From: Dehalococcoidales bacterium
GTDB lineage: Bacteria > Chloroflexota > Dehalococcoidia > Dehalococcoidales > UBA2162
Reading direction: 5' to 3'
Assembly: GCA_020343555.1 (NCBI GenBank)
Contig: CP070800.1
Span: 1,669,094 to 1,681,962 of the forward strand
Length of the DNA stretch: 12,869 bases
Position numbers and translations under genes: made by a program. Shown here one piece after another: positions 1 through 6,970 of the stretch (its first letter is position 1; the number at the start of each line of letters is the position of its first letter). The notes beneath the pieces are model-generated. The model saw only the letters and a list, made by a program, of their open reading frames with translations. It ran no database searches and had not been told where the DNA came from.

Positions 1-90
1 CACAATAAAGACTATACCGGTGTGTACAAGGGATAATGATGGTCACTAAAACGAATCGTACCTTTAACGAACTGAATTTTGGAGGAAAAG

Positions 91-387
91 ATGTCTCAAC
101 AAAAACCTACTGCACTGCCTAATATAATTACACCAAGTAGTCCGGTGATTTTTAATCCCGATATCTGTAACGGCTGTAACCACTGCATCGAAGTCTGCCA
201 GATAGATGTTTACATCCCGAATCCGGAGAAAGGCAGACCGCCGATAATTCTTCATCCCGACGAGTGCTGGTACTGCGGCTGTTGCGCCAATGACTGCCCA
301 CGTCCCGGCGCGTTGAAATTCAACTGGCCTTTACAGTCAAGGGGATACTGGAAGAACAAAGCCACCGGCGAAATTCACCAGATATAA
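91..387 (+). CDS. Two-cluster 4Fe-4S ferredoxin-like protein
   Basis: This is a small (98 aa) electron-transfer protein predicted to carry two [4Fe-4S] clusters. The first set of ligands is CNGCNHCIEVC (Cys26, 29, 32, 36). The second is CWYCGCCANDCP (Cys59, 62, 65, 69, with an extra Cys64). Both fit the CxxCxxCxxxC ferredoxin pattern and lie near PD(I/E)C motifs typical of bacterial ferredoxins and adenylylsulfate-reductase beta-like subunits. There is no signal peptide or membrane segment, so it should be cytoplasmic. I chose the ATG at 91 because GGAGG at 81-85 sits 5 nt before it; a TTG at 79 in the same frame would overlap that ribosome site. A hairpin terminator follows at 398-437. Such proteins commonly serve a flavoprotein oxidoreductase encoded upstream, which would be outside this window. 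The partner is therefore unknown. Confidence 0.9.
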   Translation: MSQQKPTALPNIITPSSPVIFNPDICNGCNHCIEVCQIDVYIPNPEKGRPPIILHPDECWYCGCCANDCPRPGALKFNWPLQSRGYWKNKATGEIHQI

Positions 388-397
388 ACATGGTGTG

Positions 398-437
398 CCC
401 GGTAAGGAAATTTTCTTCTTCCTTACCGGGTTATTTT
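398..437 (+). terminator. Intrinsic terminator after the ferredoxin gene
   Basis: A perfect 12-bp inverted repeat (CCCGGTAAGGAA at 398-409, TTCCTTACCGGG at 419-430) with a 9-nt loop is followed by the T-rich run TTATTTT. It begins 10 nt after the ferredoxin stop, so the ferredoxin transcript probably ends here and the next gene has its own promoter. Confidence 0.8.
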
Positions 438-480
438 GTCCGCTTTTACTTATCTCAGACGTCAAAATATATATCTTATA

Positions 481-489
481 TGTTATAAT
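481..489 (+). promoter_or_regulatory. Extended -10 promoter for the membrane protein gene
   Basis: TGTTATAAT contains a perfect TATAAT at 484-489 preceded by the TGn extension. No good -35 is visible, which is usual for extended -10 promoters. The predicted start of transcription (about 496) is only a few bases before the ATG at 500, so the mRNA could be nearly leaderless. Confidence 0.45.
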
Positions 490-499
490 ATTAGGTATA

Positions 500-1252
500 A
501 TGTCGATATTCATATTCATAAAGAAATTTTTCAACAAGTACGGTAAGTATATAATCCGTACTTGTGGGATTATCGGACTTGTAGCAGCTATTTTCTTCCT
601 TGCTATTGGTATCTATTTCCTTTGTCAGAACAGCACTACGAAGGACAGTCAGGACTTCTTCTCGACCTGGAATTTCGAGGTACAGCGTGACAGCCGTGCC
701 ATTGTACTCGAACCAGACGGTATCGAGTTCGACGTTACATGGGATATGAGAGAAATAGGTCTATTTAAAGTAGTGACTCACGTGGATACCCTGGGAAAGG
801 AATTATTTATCGGTTCAGCCCCGGTGGAAGACTCCCGTTCTTATTTTACCGGCGTCGAACACGATAAAATTACAGGTTTATGGATATTTCCACCTAACAC
901 GGACTACCAAAGATTCAATGGCGACAAGTTACCTATCAACCCGGCGTTACAGGATTTCTGGATCGATACCGTTTCTGGTAAAGGGACGAAAGAATTGATC
1001 TGGGATACCGAACACGATTCTCTGATAATCATGAATGCCGATGGTTCGGCTGGTCTCGACTTGAATGTACTGGTCAAGACAAAAGTAGGTATACTGCTTA
1101 TTGCAGGATTAGGTAGTTTAATGATAGGTGTATTTATACTGCTGCTCAGCCTGATGGCGATTCTATATACCAGAAGAACTCCCAATGTCGTCTATCCGAG
1201 ACCGTTGATAGTACGCTCGAGTAAGAAAGAGAACCAGGAAGCAAACACTTAA
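500..1252 (+). CDS. Two-TM membrane protein of unknown function
   Basis: I do not recognise this family. From the ATG at 500 it is 250 aa: a short basic N-terminus, one hydrophobic helix at about residues 18-42, a soluble region of about 150 residues, a second hydrophobic helix at about 196-223, then a basic, polar tail (YTRR, later SSKK). By the positive-inside rule both ends are cytoplasmic and the central domain is outside the membrane. The central domain is rich in aromatic and acidic residues and has no Cys or obvious catalytic motif. The frame is open back to a GTG at 395, but that start lies inside the transcript-ending hairpin at 398-437, so I reject it. The ribosome site before 500 is weak (TAGG), and TATAAT at 484-489 suggests a nearly leaderless message. 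The gene ends 13 nt from the convergent thioesterase gene. The coding call is likely; the start is less certain. Confidence 0.65.
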   Translation: MSIFIFIKKFFNKYGKYIIRTCGIIGLVAAIFFLAIGIYFLCQNSTTKDSQDFFSTWNFEVQRDSRAIVLEPDGIEFDVTWDMREIGLFKVVTHVDTLGKELFIGSAPVEDSRSYFTGVEHDKITGLWIFPPNTDYQRFNGDKLPINPALQDFWIDTVSGKGTKELIWDTEHDSLIIMNADGSAGLDLNVLVKTKVGILLIAGLGSLMIGVFILLLSLMAILYTRRTPNVVYPRPLIVRSSKKENQEANT

Positions 1253-1265
1253 GAATCTTTAAGAC

Positions 1266-1697
1266 TTAACCCTCTCCCTGCAGTCTCTTCCTGAAATCAT
1301 CCGGCACGCGGGTGATTTTTTGTTCCTGGTAATCGAAGCAGAGCATTCCTGTCTTTGCCCTGGCAACTTCTTCCCCTGTTTCTGCATCGGATACTCTGAA
1401 GACCAGGTCGAATCCTCTTTCGGTAAATTCAGCTGCAGCCATTTCCACTCGCAGTGTCTGACCGTAGAACACCTGCTTTTTATAATTAATCCCGGCATCA
1501 GCCATTATGTTGGATACCCGTGCGTTTTCTGTTTCTGAATAGTCGATGCTGCCCCAGAACTGTATACGGGCTTCGTCCAGTATGTTGAACATGTGGTTCC
1601 ATCCCATGTGTCCTCCGCGGTTTATATCGGTACTTCGGACCGGGATTTCGGTCGAGAAAATATAGTTATCGGGTAGAATTATCTTGATTCGCGCCAT
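1266..1697 (-). CDS. Hotdog-fold acyl-CoA thioesterase (4HBT/YbgC-like)
   Basis: This 143-aa protein has the length and layout of a single hotdog domain of the 4-hydroxybenzoyl-CoA thioesterase superfamily. These enzymes hydrolyse acyl-CoA or other acyl thioesters. The N-terminal signature is visible: an IPVRSTD strand with Asp24, then GGHMGWNHMFNILDEAR, where His30 and the Asn/His turn lead into the long central helix with Glu42. This matches the family pattern of D-x-GHvnn followed by the hot-dog helix. A second strand-rich half (about 70-125) contains the expected YGQTLRVE and GFDLVFRV strands. Start at ATG 1697, with AAGGGA about 8 nt upstream. It is the last gene of a likely operon with the rhodanese (46 nt upstream) and UGSC selenoprotein 1. 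The substrate cannot be read from the sequence. No strong terminator separates it from the convergent membrane gene. Confidence 0.85.
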   Translation of the reverse strand: MARIKIILPDNYIFSTEIPVRSTDINRGGHMGWNHMFNILDEARIQFWGSIDYSETENARVSNIMADAGINYKKQVFYGQTLRVEMAAAEFTERGFDLVFRVSDAETGEEVARAKTGMLCFDYQEQKITRVPDDFRKRLQGEG

Positions 1698-1743
1698 TTA
1701 CTTTCCCTTCTGATAGTATGATTTAGCAACCTTGACGGATTTT

Positions 1744-2109
1744 CTAGAATTCTGATTTCTCGGTCGGGTAACCGAGTTCTTTCCACCTGTTGATTCCCAG
1801 TTCAAGAACCTTGATATCGATGATATCGTAACGGGAATCCTTTATCTCACGCGCCATAATCAGGCTGTCCGATTCATCTACGCAATCACAGTAAATTACC
1901 AGCGGTTTATCAGCCGGCAGTGCCATGAAAGTCATCTGCCTTTCGAAAGGATCTCCTCCAGGATTTAGATAGATATTGATGGCACCCTTGATATGGTCGT
2001 CTTTGTAGGCAACCGACGCACGGGTATCTATGATTACGATATTCTCACCTTTTTCGAGTATCTCCTGAAGTTCCTCACACTTGATGCGAGGTACATCGGT
2101 ATTCTCCAT
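1744..2109 (-). CDS. Single-domain rhodanese-like sulfurtransferase
   Basis: This 121-aa protein is a stand-alone rhodanese domain. Visible hallmarks are IVIIDTRASVAYKDDHIKGA (residues 24-43, the CH2A-like D-x-R...H-I-x-G-A signature) and PLVIYCDCVDES, where Cys74 sits at the position of the persulfide-carrying catalytic Cys and the next residues form the active-site loop. A second Cys76 in the loop is less usual and could form a disulfide or a vicinal thiol pair. The C-terminal GINRWKELGYPTE is the typical family ending. Family members move sulfane sulfur, and some handle selenium, but the acceptor here is unknown. ATG 2109 is preferred over an in-frame TTG at 2121 because AGGA lies at proper spacing before it. 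It starts 26 nt after the stop of UGSC selenoprotein 1, so co-transcription is likely. Confidence 0.88.
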   Translation of the reverse strand: MENTDVPRIKCEELQEILEKGENIVIIDTRASVAYKDDHIKGAINIYLNPGGDPFERQMTFMALPADKPLVIYCDCVDESDSLIMAREIKDSRYDIIDIKVLELGINRWKELGYPTEKSEF

Positions 2110-2135
2110 GTTATTCCTCAATATTGGTTATCTTA

Positions 2136-3794
2136 TTATCTCCAGTGGTCGACCGATACACCTCTGCCAAGCCTGAAATCGGTCATGAACCAGATGGTAT
2201 TGGTACCGCCGCCTACGACTACCGTATTGATGCTCTTGGGATTGTTAAACGGCTTTATCATAGATTGAGGTGGTAACTTACGCCAGGTAGCGTACGGTTC
2301 AAGGCCCTGAAGGGCGACATTGTTAAGCCCTGTTGTAATTACACCATTGCCCCAGAATTGCCCGGCCGTCATTTCCACGTTGTCAGCCAGCCATTCGCCA
2401 AGACTTTCCTTAGTATTGAAGCCTTGCTCATCGTGCAGGAGTTTAGCCAGGAGAGGATCGGCGCAGAGGGTGGCAGATGAGCCCATGGCTGCCATCGCTA
2501 TCATGTAGTCGGCAATAAATCTCTGGGGTGGGTACTCCGAGATTACCTCGCCGACACAGGAAATATACGTCCAGCCTGTAGCGACGGTTACCACACTATC
2601 TTCTTTCTTATAGCCAAACTGGACGTGTACGGGATTCCATCCCTCAGGGAGTTCCTCTTCATTTTCGGCAAAACAAAGATTATTATACTGGAGGTTACTG
2701 CCGAGAGAGCCGAACGTTGTCTTTCCGGCATGAAGATTTCCAGCTGCCTTTGACATCAGGGTAAATGACCTCCCTATAGTTGCGTTCGCCTCATTGTGTG
2801 GTCCCATCGCACCTGTACCGGAATTCATGTTGAGTTCTTTCCGTATGGGTCCGTTGACTACTATCATGTTGGTCATCGACGTAGTCGAGTTACCGAAAGG
2901 TGCCATCGTTCCTATGGCAAGAATAACTGGCAGATATTCGGGCCTGGCTCCAGCCATAACCGCATATGCTGCTACCTTTTCTACGGTCATTTCCCGTCCT
3001 CCACCCGGCCAGGAGAGGACTTTTACGACTTCATCCGGTTTATGGCTTGTGCCCTTCAGCATTGTCGCTACTCGTTCTTCGGTCGGCATAATAACAGGCA
3101 GGTAGTCCGTCCAGTCGTTTTCCTTGAACAATTGCTGTAGATTTTCCTCTGTTTCGGGTGGCAGTAAACGTGGTTCAATGGCTCCTTCGGGCAGACCGGT
3201 TAGCTGCTCTTCATCGGTGAGAGGTTTGGTAAGAGCATCCACTATCTGTGGCATAGTAGGATTACCGGTTACCGGATCGTTGCCATACACATATGACTTG
3301 TGTACGTCGCGTGAAGCACCGGCGATAGGCAGGGGAAAAGTGGTATAACGCAGGGGTATTCCACTTCCATACAACCTGTCCCAACCTCTTACGTATTCAC
3401 TCACGTTTATTGCCGTGCAGGGGGCAGTTGGTACGCCCAGGAGTTCAAGAGCTTTGGAATGACGACTCAAGGCCGCCGCGCAGCCGTCTCAGCAGCTTAT
3501 GCCGAGGATAGCGGTGTCTCCTTCCTCCTTTACTCTTGCCCATAGTTCGGGATCATCCTCGCCAAATCCGCCTTTTTTTCTGACAAGAACGGTTTTCACA
3601 GAAGGGATGTTTTCAGCGAACCATTCAGACATTACGTCGAACATATCATAACCTGCTGTAGGTCCTCCCCAGCCTATATCAATCATAAAGATGGTCTTGT
3701 TTTCCAAGCTTGAGAAATTCCTGGGAGTCAGGGGAACACGCTCTACCATTGTGCTGCTGCAGGCTGGATTCAAAACTGTGATTTTCTCGGCCAT
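2136..3794 (-). CDS. UGSC-type selenoprotein 1 (UGA-encoded Sec102)
   Basis: This reads as one 552-aa protein if the in-frame UGA at 3491-3489 is selenocysteine. The upstream part (residues 1-101) ends in GISC, then Sec102-Asp-Gly-Cys105, and the same frame continues without a further stop to TAA at 2138-2136. Upstream, ATG 3794 has a strong GGAGG. The downstream part has no ATG and no ribosome site near its only early start (a TTG at 3470), arguing against a separate gene. The N-terminal ~150 residues resemble the UGSC-like domain, from memory of the NCBI family UGSC (seleno)protein; here U-D-G-C replaces U-G-S-C. A larger C-terminal domain follows, with MLKGTSHKPDEVV at 245-257, an MTVEKVAAYAVMAGARPEYLP segment, and the ending GRGVSVDHWR. 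The CUxxC motif suggests a redox or nucleophilic active site. No signal peptide or TM is seen. The reaction is unknown. It heads an operon with rhodanese and thioesterase genes. Confidence 0.87.
3461..3491 (-). promoter_or_regulatory. Sec UGA and candidate bacterial SECIS of selenoprotein 1
   Basis: Directly after the UGA (3491-3489) lies a GC-rich stretch unlike the rest of the gene. Three competing hairpins can be drawn. (a) GGCGGC (3477-3472) with GTCGTC (3466-3461), loop CTTGA, starting its loop 17 nt after the UGA. (b) GGCTGC (3485-3480) with GCGGCC (3476-3471), loop GCG. (c) GACGGCT (3488-3482) with AGTCGTC (3467-3461). Only (a) has the UGA-to-loop distance expected for a bacterial SECIS. 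Its loop lacks the usual early G, so the exact fold is uncertain. Confidence 0.5.
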
Positions 3795-3910
3795 TCTAAT
3801 CCTCCGTTTTTCTACTTTTTAAACCACGAAGTAAAGGTTTTCCTTATTCTAAAACTTAGGGACTGTATCACCAGCTGTTATACTAAGGTTTTATAAGTCC
3901 TTTCAGGCAC

Positions 3911-3940
3911 AATATATCACAAGTTCCAGAATATTGTCAT
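3911..3940 (-). promoter_or_regulatory. Candidate sigma70 promoter of the selenoprotein 1 operon
   Basis: On the minus strand ATGACA (3940-3935) and TATATT (3916-3911) are separated by 18 nt; each matches consensus at 5 of 6 bases. It would give a 5' leader of about 110 nt before the ATG at 3794. Within that leader AAAACTTAG and CTAAGGTTTT (+ strand, about 3850-3893) can pair with one bulge, so the leader may be structured. Confidence 0.4.
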
Positions 3941-4084
3941 AGATTAATTAATATATATTTTAGATATACCTTGTTAATTCGAGCGTAAATTTCATAACAC
4001 AGATTACACGATATAGAAAAAGTGTTCTATATTTTAGATTGATATTGTATGAGTACTTCGCCTCGTAATAAAATTGAAATAATA

Positions 4085-4113
4085 TTGACATGATTACATT
4101 AAAGAATTACAAT
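4085..4113 (+). promoter_or_regulatory. Near-consensus sigma70 promoter upstream of the binding lipoprotein
   Basis: A perfect TTGACA (4085-4090) and TACAAT (4108-4113) are separated by exactly 17 nt. Transcription would start near 4120 and immediately run into the mini-ORF and terminator at 4192-4244, about 170 nt before the lipoprotein gene. I see no comparably good promoter between the terminator and the ATG at 4414. Confidence 0.65.
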
Positions 4114-4191
4114 TTAGCCGGATATGACTAGTAACGAATAAAATAGCGCTTTCCATCTTGTACCTTCTAGGCTGCGGAGGGAATAACGAAG

Positions 4192-4224
4192 ATGTTAAAA
4201 GGCAATAATAATCAGCTTTTATAG
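4192..4224 (+). CDS. Possible 10-codon leader peptide overlapping a terminator
   Basis: ATG 4192 starts MLKGNNNQLL and stops at TAG 4222-4224. GGAGGG at 4176-4181 lies 10 nt upstream. The reading frame covers the whole left arm and loop of the terminator hairpin (4197-4244), and its stop codon is the last triplet of the loop. Three consecutive AAT (Asn) codons lie in the left arm. A ribosome translating it would block the hairpin, as expected of a translation-controlled attenuator. It could also be chance; nothing conserved can be checked here. Confidence 0.3.
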   Translation: MLKGNNNQLL

Positions 4225-4246
4225 TGATTATTATTGCCTTTTTTAG
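4197..4246 (+). terminator. Strong intrinsic terminator in the leader (possible attenuator)
   Basis: An 18-bp perfect stem (4197-4214 with 4225-4242) with a 10-nt loop is built around GGCAATAATAATCA and its complement, ending in a T-rich tract. It lies downstream of the 4085 promoter and upstream of the lipoprotein gene. It is therefore either the end of a short RNA of about 125 nt or a conditional terminator in the lipoprotein leader. The AAAA on its left side makes it potentially bidirectional. Confidence 0.75.
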
Positions 4247-4327
4247 TTTTCTGAATCATGTAGGAATAAAATGATTATATAAACGTATGATGGTAGAGAG
4301 TGGCAGAGAGGGAGGTGAAAAATTGAC

Positions 4328-4411
4328 GTGAGAACGAGGGAACGAATAAACCGGGTAATTAACGAAGGAAGAAACCATATTCCTGACAATATTAAACTGA
4401 GAGGAGGATAA
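4328..4411 (+). CDS. Possible 27-aa leader ORF before the binding lipoprotein
   Basis: GTG 4328 opens a 27-codon frame (begins MRTRERINRV) that ends at TAA 4409-4411, two bases before the lipoprotein ATG. The GAGGAGG ribosome site of the lipoprotein lies inside its last codons. GGAGGTG stands upstream at 4311-4317, but 11 nt from the start, which is long. This layout would allow translational coupling. It is basic and matches nothing I know, and it may be non-coding. Confidence 0.2.
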   Translation: MRTRERINRVINEGRNHIPDNIKLRGG

Positions 4412-4413
4412 TA

Positions 4414-6258
4414 ATGGCAAAGAAGGTAATATGGCTGGTGCTGAGCTGTCTCATGGTGCTGTCTCTTGTGATGGTATCATGCGGTGGTGATGAAGACACC
4501 GGCGGTACGGTTACAACGACAGATAAAGGGCAGACAGTAACGGTCGGTGGCGATGATGATAAAACCCCGATAGACGATGATAAGCCGACGATTGTACCAT
4601 CGGGAGAACCTCAGTATGGTGGCACTCTCACTCTTATCCAAGGTGCCGATCCCAGTTTTGATTTAATCAGTTTTGGTGCCACCTGGCCGCAGGAACATGC
4701 CCATCAAAGGATGTACGACGGAGACTGGACTAAAGGACCCGCTGGCGGTTATGGTGAGGACTTGACGGATTGGGGCGAAAGTACCAGGATCCCAGAACTT
4801 AACATAGGCACTCTTGCCACGGACTATGGCTTTGAAGTGAGTGCAGATGGTACTGAAGTAACCTCATGGTTTACCATCCGTGATGGCGTCCATTATGCCA
4901 TGCCTGATACTGAAGCCGGACGAATGGTTGGCGGAAGGGAAATAACTATCGATGATGTCGTTGATAGCTGGAACCGAATTATCAAAGATGAGAACGCTCA
5001 GAATTGGCAGCTATATCCGCATGTACGCTACCCGACAGCGGTTAAAACCGGCCCCAATTCGTTCGAGGTTACCCATAAGCTGGAAGACCATATAGATGCG
5101 ATGATGAGGGAGAACCTCTGCGCTCGTGTCATGCCGTCGGAAGTGTGGGATACTTACGGCTATGAGTCCGCCACGGATTGGCGGCATTCGGTCGGAACGG
5201 GACAGTTCATGTTCACCGATTATGTGGTCGGTAACCTGGTACGCATGGACAGGAATCCCAGCTACTGGAAGACAGATCCGATAGGACCGGGACAGGGCAA
5301 CCAGTTACCATATGTAGATACTCTGAAATATATAATCATGCCGGATGCTTCAACCCAACAGGCGGGATTAAGAACCGGTAAACTGGACCAGCTGGGTGGT
5401 CTGTATTTAGAAGACAAGGATCTGATGGTAAGGACGGCTCCTGACCTCCAGTGGGCAGCACGTGGCCAATGGGGTGTGACACCTATATTCATGAAGACAA
5501 CTGATCCGCCCTTTAATGATGTAAAGGTTCGCAGAGCGTTACTAATGGCTACGGATTTCAACGAGATCAATGAAGGTCTGTATAGTGGACTCGGTGATAT
5601 CATCAGCTGGCCGTATTTCCGGGTGAAGGGTTACGAACCGCTGTTCGTTAGCCTGGATGATCCGGACTGCACCGATACAATAAAAGAGCTATTTACATAC
5701 AATCCTGATAAAGCAAAGCAGCTTCTTGCCGAAGCGGGTTATCCGAATGGCTTAAAGACATCTCTGGTATTGACTTCGACTGCAGTTGATTACTACTCGA
5801 TCATCCAGGAGATGTGGGCTAAGGCAGGTATCGAGATGGAACTTGATATTGCTGCGGATTTCGGGGCACTTATTGGTCGTGCCTTCAGCATCACTTATGA
5901 TCTGATCTCTATTTTCACGTCTCCGAATTCTTCGTATCCCGAGCAGTCACTTTACGCGGTTAGAAACTGGGTCAATGCCAGTCTTATTAACGAAGCCTAC
6001 GTTGACGAAACAGCCAAGGCAGTGAAAGAGCTGGCAATAACGGACTTTTACGCTTCGATGGAACTATGCCGTCCATTAGTTATTTACCTGATCGAGCAAG
6101 CATACTGTATTCCGACACCAAGAGTCCCGACCTACGCGATGTGGTGGCCGTGGTTGAAGAACTATTCCGGTGAGAACAGTCTGGGTTACTGGGGAACTAA
6201 CCAGTGGTCTCAGTATGTCTGGATAGATCAGACTCTCAAGGAGTCGATGGGCTACTAA
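4414..6258 (+). CDS. ABC transporter family-5 (Dpp/Opp-type) substrate-binding lipoprotein
   Basis: This 614-aa protein is a solute-binding lipoprotein of the SBP_bac_5 family, which delivers peptides, nickel, opines or other organic solutes to an ABC importer. The N-terminus is a signal peptide (two Lys, hydrophobic core, then VMVSC with Cys23 as the lipidated residue), followed by an acidic Gly/Thr linker (to about residue 65). The mature domain starts at PQYGGTLTLI, a typical opening. Family features include a VTSWFTIRDGVHY strand, a DDVVDSWNRI helix and, near the middle, NDVKVRRALLMATD, the hallmark family segment. An AKQLLAEAGYPNG motif follows. The start is ATG 4414, 6 nt after GAGGAGG. 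A terminator comes right after the stop and no permease or ATPase genes flank it, so it works with a transporter encoded elsewhere or as a lone binding or sensing protein. The solute cannot be inferred. Confidence 0.93.
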   Translation: MAKKVIWLVLSCLMVLSLVMVSCGGDEDTGGTVTTTDKGQTVTVGGDDDKTPIDDDKPTIVPSGEPQYGGTLTLIQGADPSFDLISFGATWPQEHAHQRMYDGDWTKGPAGGYGEDLTDWGESTRIPELNIGTLATDYGFEVSADGTEVTSWFTIRDGVHYAMPDTEAGRMVGGREITIDDVVDSWNRIIKDENAQNWQLYPHVRYPTAVKTGPNSFEVTHKLEDHIDAMMRENLCARVMPSEVWDTYGYESATDWRHSVGTGQFMFTDYVVGNLVRMDRNPSYWKTDPIGPGQGNQLPYVDTLKYIIMPDASTQQAGLRTGKLDQLGGLYLEDKDLMVRTAPDLQWAARGQWGVTPIFMKTTDPPFNDVKVRRALLMATDFNEINEGLYSGLGDIISWPYFRVKGYEPLFVSLDDPDCTDTIKELFTYNPDKAKQLLAEAGYPNGLKTSLVLTSTAVDYYSIIQEMWAKAGIEMELDIAADFGALIGRAFSITYDLISIFTSPNSSYPEQSLYAVRNWVNASLINEAYVDETAKAVKELAITDFYASMELCRPLVIYLIEQAYCIPTPRVPTYAMWWPWLKNYSGENSLGYWGTNQWSQYVWIDQTLKESMGY

Positions 6259-6280
6259 TACCAAGTATCAACTCTACACC

Positions 6281-6316
6281 AAAGAGGGTGGAGAATTACT
6301 CCACCCTCTTTTTTTA
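6281..6316 (+). terminator. Intrinsic terminator after the binding lipoprotein
   Basis: A 13-bp stem (AAAGAGGGTGGAG at 6281-6293 and its exact complement at 6299-6311) with loop AATTA leads into a run of T. It starts 22 nt after the stop codon and separates this gene from the convergent dhaL. Confidence 0.9.
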
Positions 6317-6334
6317 CTTGTATTTTGGTAAAAA

Positions 6335-6970
6335 CTACTCAGGAATATGTTCTGCGAACGACTTGATCATATAGTAAATAGCGGTAGCCCCGCCGTCCTG
6401 TACGCCGATACTCCTTTCCTTGAACCACTGTGCTCTGCCAAACTTCGCTTTCATATTCATGGTTGCTTTCATTCCTTCTTCGGCTGATTTTACAGCCGAG
6501 TCAAGGGATTGTTGATCATTCGATCCGGCTGTATTCTTTAAAGTTTCTACAGCCGGGATCAGAGCATCGAGAAGGGTTTTATCTCCAGCTTCCGCTTTAC
6601 CACGTTTTTTGATATTCTCTATGGCACCTTCTCCGATGAGTACTAACTCGTTTACACCGATTGTTCTCTTATCAACCACCGCTTTTCCTCCACCCATGAA
6701 TGCCGAAGCGAGGATGGTCCCGAAGGTAGAGGGACTGACCTTGTTGATATTCATGCCGCACTGTGCCAATAGTTTTCCGATATCAGTCTCATCGGATGAT
6801 GCCAGGTACTCTGCCATGGCCTGGCTGGCGAGTTCGATAGTGACACCGAGGTCTCCGTCACCGACCCTGGCATCGAGTTGGCGGAGTTCTTCGGAATGGG
6901 ATTTCAGGTCGGCAGCAACCGATTGCAGCACAGATTTCATAGTGTCGATATCAAGTCTTATATCACTCAT
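6335..6970 (-). CDS. dhaL: Dihydroxyacetone kinase ADP/ATP-binding subunit DhaL
   Basis: This 211-aa protein is the nucleotide-binding DhaL subunit of a two-part dihydroxyacetone-type kinase. The Mg-nucleotide ligands are visible in LDARVGDGDLG (Asp33, Asp38, Asp40), matching the D-x4-D-x-D arrangement of DhaL. GGGKAVVDKRT and DGGATAIYY segments in the middle and end are also typical, and the length is normal. The ATG at 6970 overlaps the dhaK stop in a TAATG junction, so the two are translationally coupled. No DhaM or other PTS component is nearby. The subunit may use ATP directly, as in ATP-dependent DhaK/DhaL kinases, or depend on a distant DhaM. It ends 76 nt from the convergent lipoprotein gene. 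Confidence 0.92.
   Translation of the reverse strand: MSDIRLDIDTMKSVLQSVAADLKSHSEELRQLDARVGDGDLGVTIELASQAMAEYLASSDETDIGKLLAQCGMNINKVSPSTFGTILASAFMGGGKAVVDKRTIGVNELVLIGEGAIENIKKRGKAEAGDKTLLDALIPAVETLKNTAGSNDQQSLDSAVKSAEEGMKATMNMKAKFGRAQWFKERSIGVQDGGATAIYYMIKSFAEHIPE

Larger units (their letters stand above)
3795..4413. other. 619-nt regulatory intergenic region
   Basis: This is an AT-rich interval between the divergent selenoprotein 1 operon and the binding-lipoprotein gene. It holds the minus-strand promoter (3911-3940), a + promoter (4085-4113), a mini-ORF overlapping a terminator (4192-4244) and a possible 27-codon leader ORF (4328-4411). I see no larger conserved gene in it. The stretch 3941-4084 shows nothing I can name beyond AT-rich runs. 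Confidence 0.6.

Noticed and set aside
1..48. C-terminal tail of an upstream + strand gene
   Set aside because: Frame 1 is open to TAA at 34-36 and frame 2 to TAA at 46-48; both are too short to recognise, so neither can be called.
395..499. N-terminal extension of the membrane protein from GTG 395
   Set aside because: It lies across the perfect terminator hairpin at 398-437 and has no ribosome site; its hydrophobic translation is expected from AT-rich DNA.
1253..1276. Hairpin CTTAA...TTAAG between the convergent membrane and thioesterase genes
   Set aside because: Only about 5 weak base pairs and no proper T-tract; not convincing as a terminator.
2136..3470. Separate 444-aa gene starting at TTG 3470
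   Set aside because: It has no ribosome site, the TTG lies inside the hairpin region after the UGA, the frame joins exactly with the upstream 101 codons, and the paralogue shows the same join.
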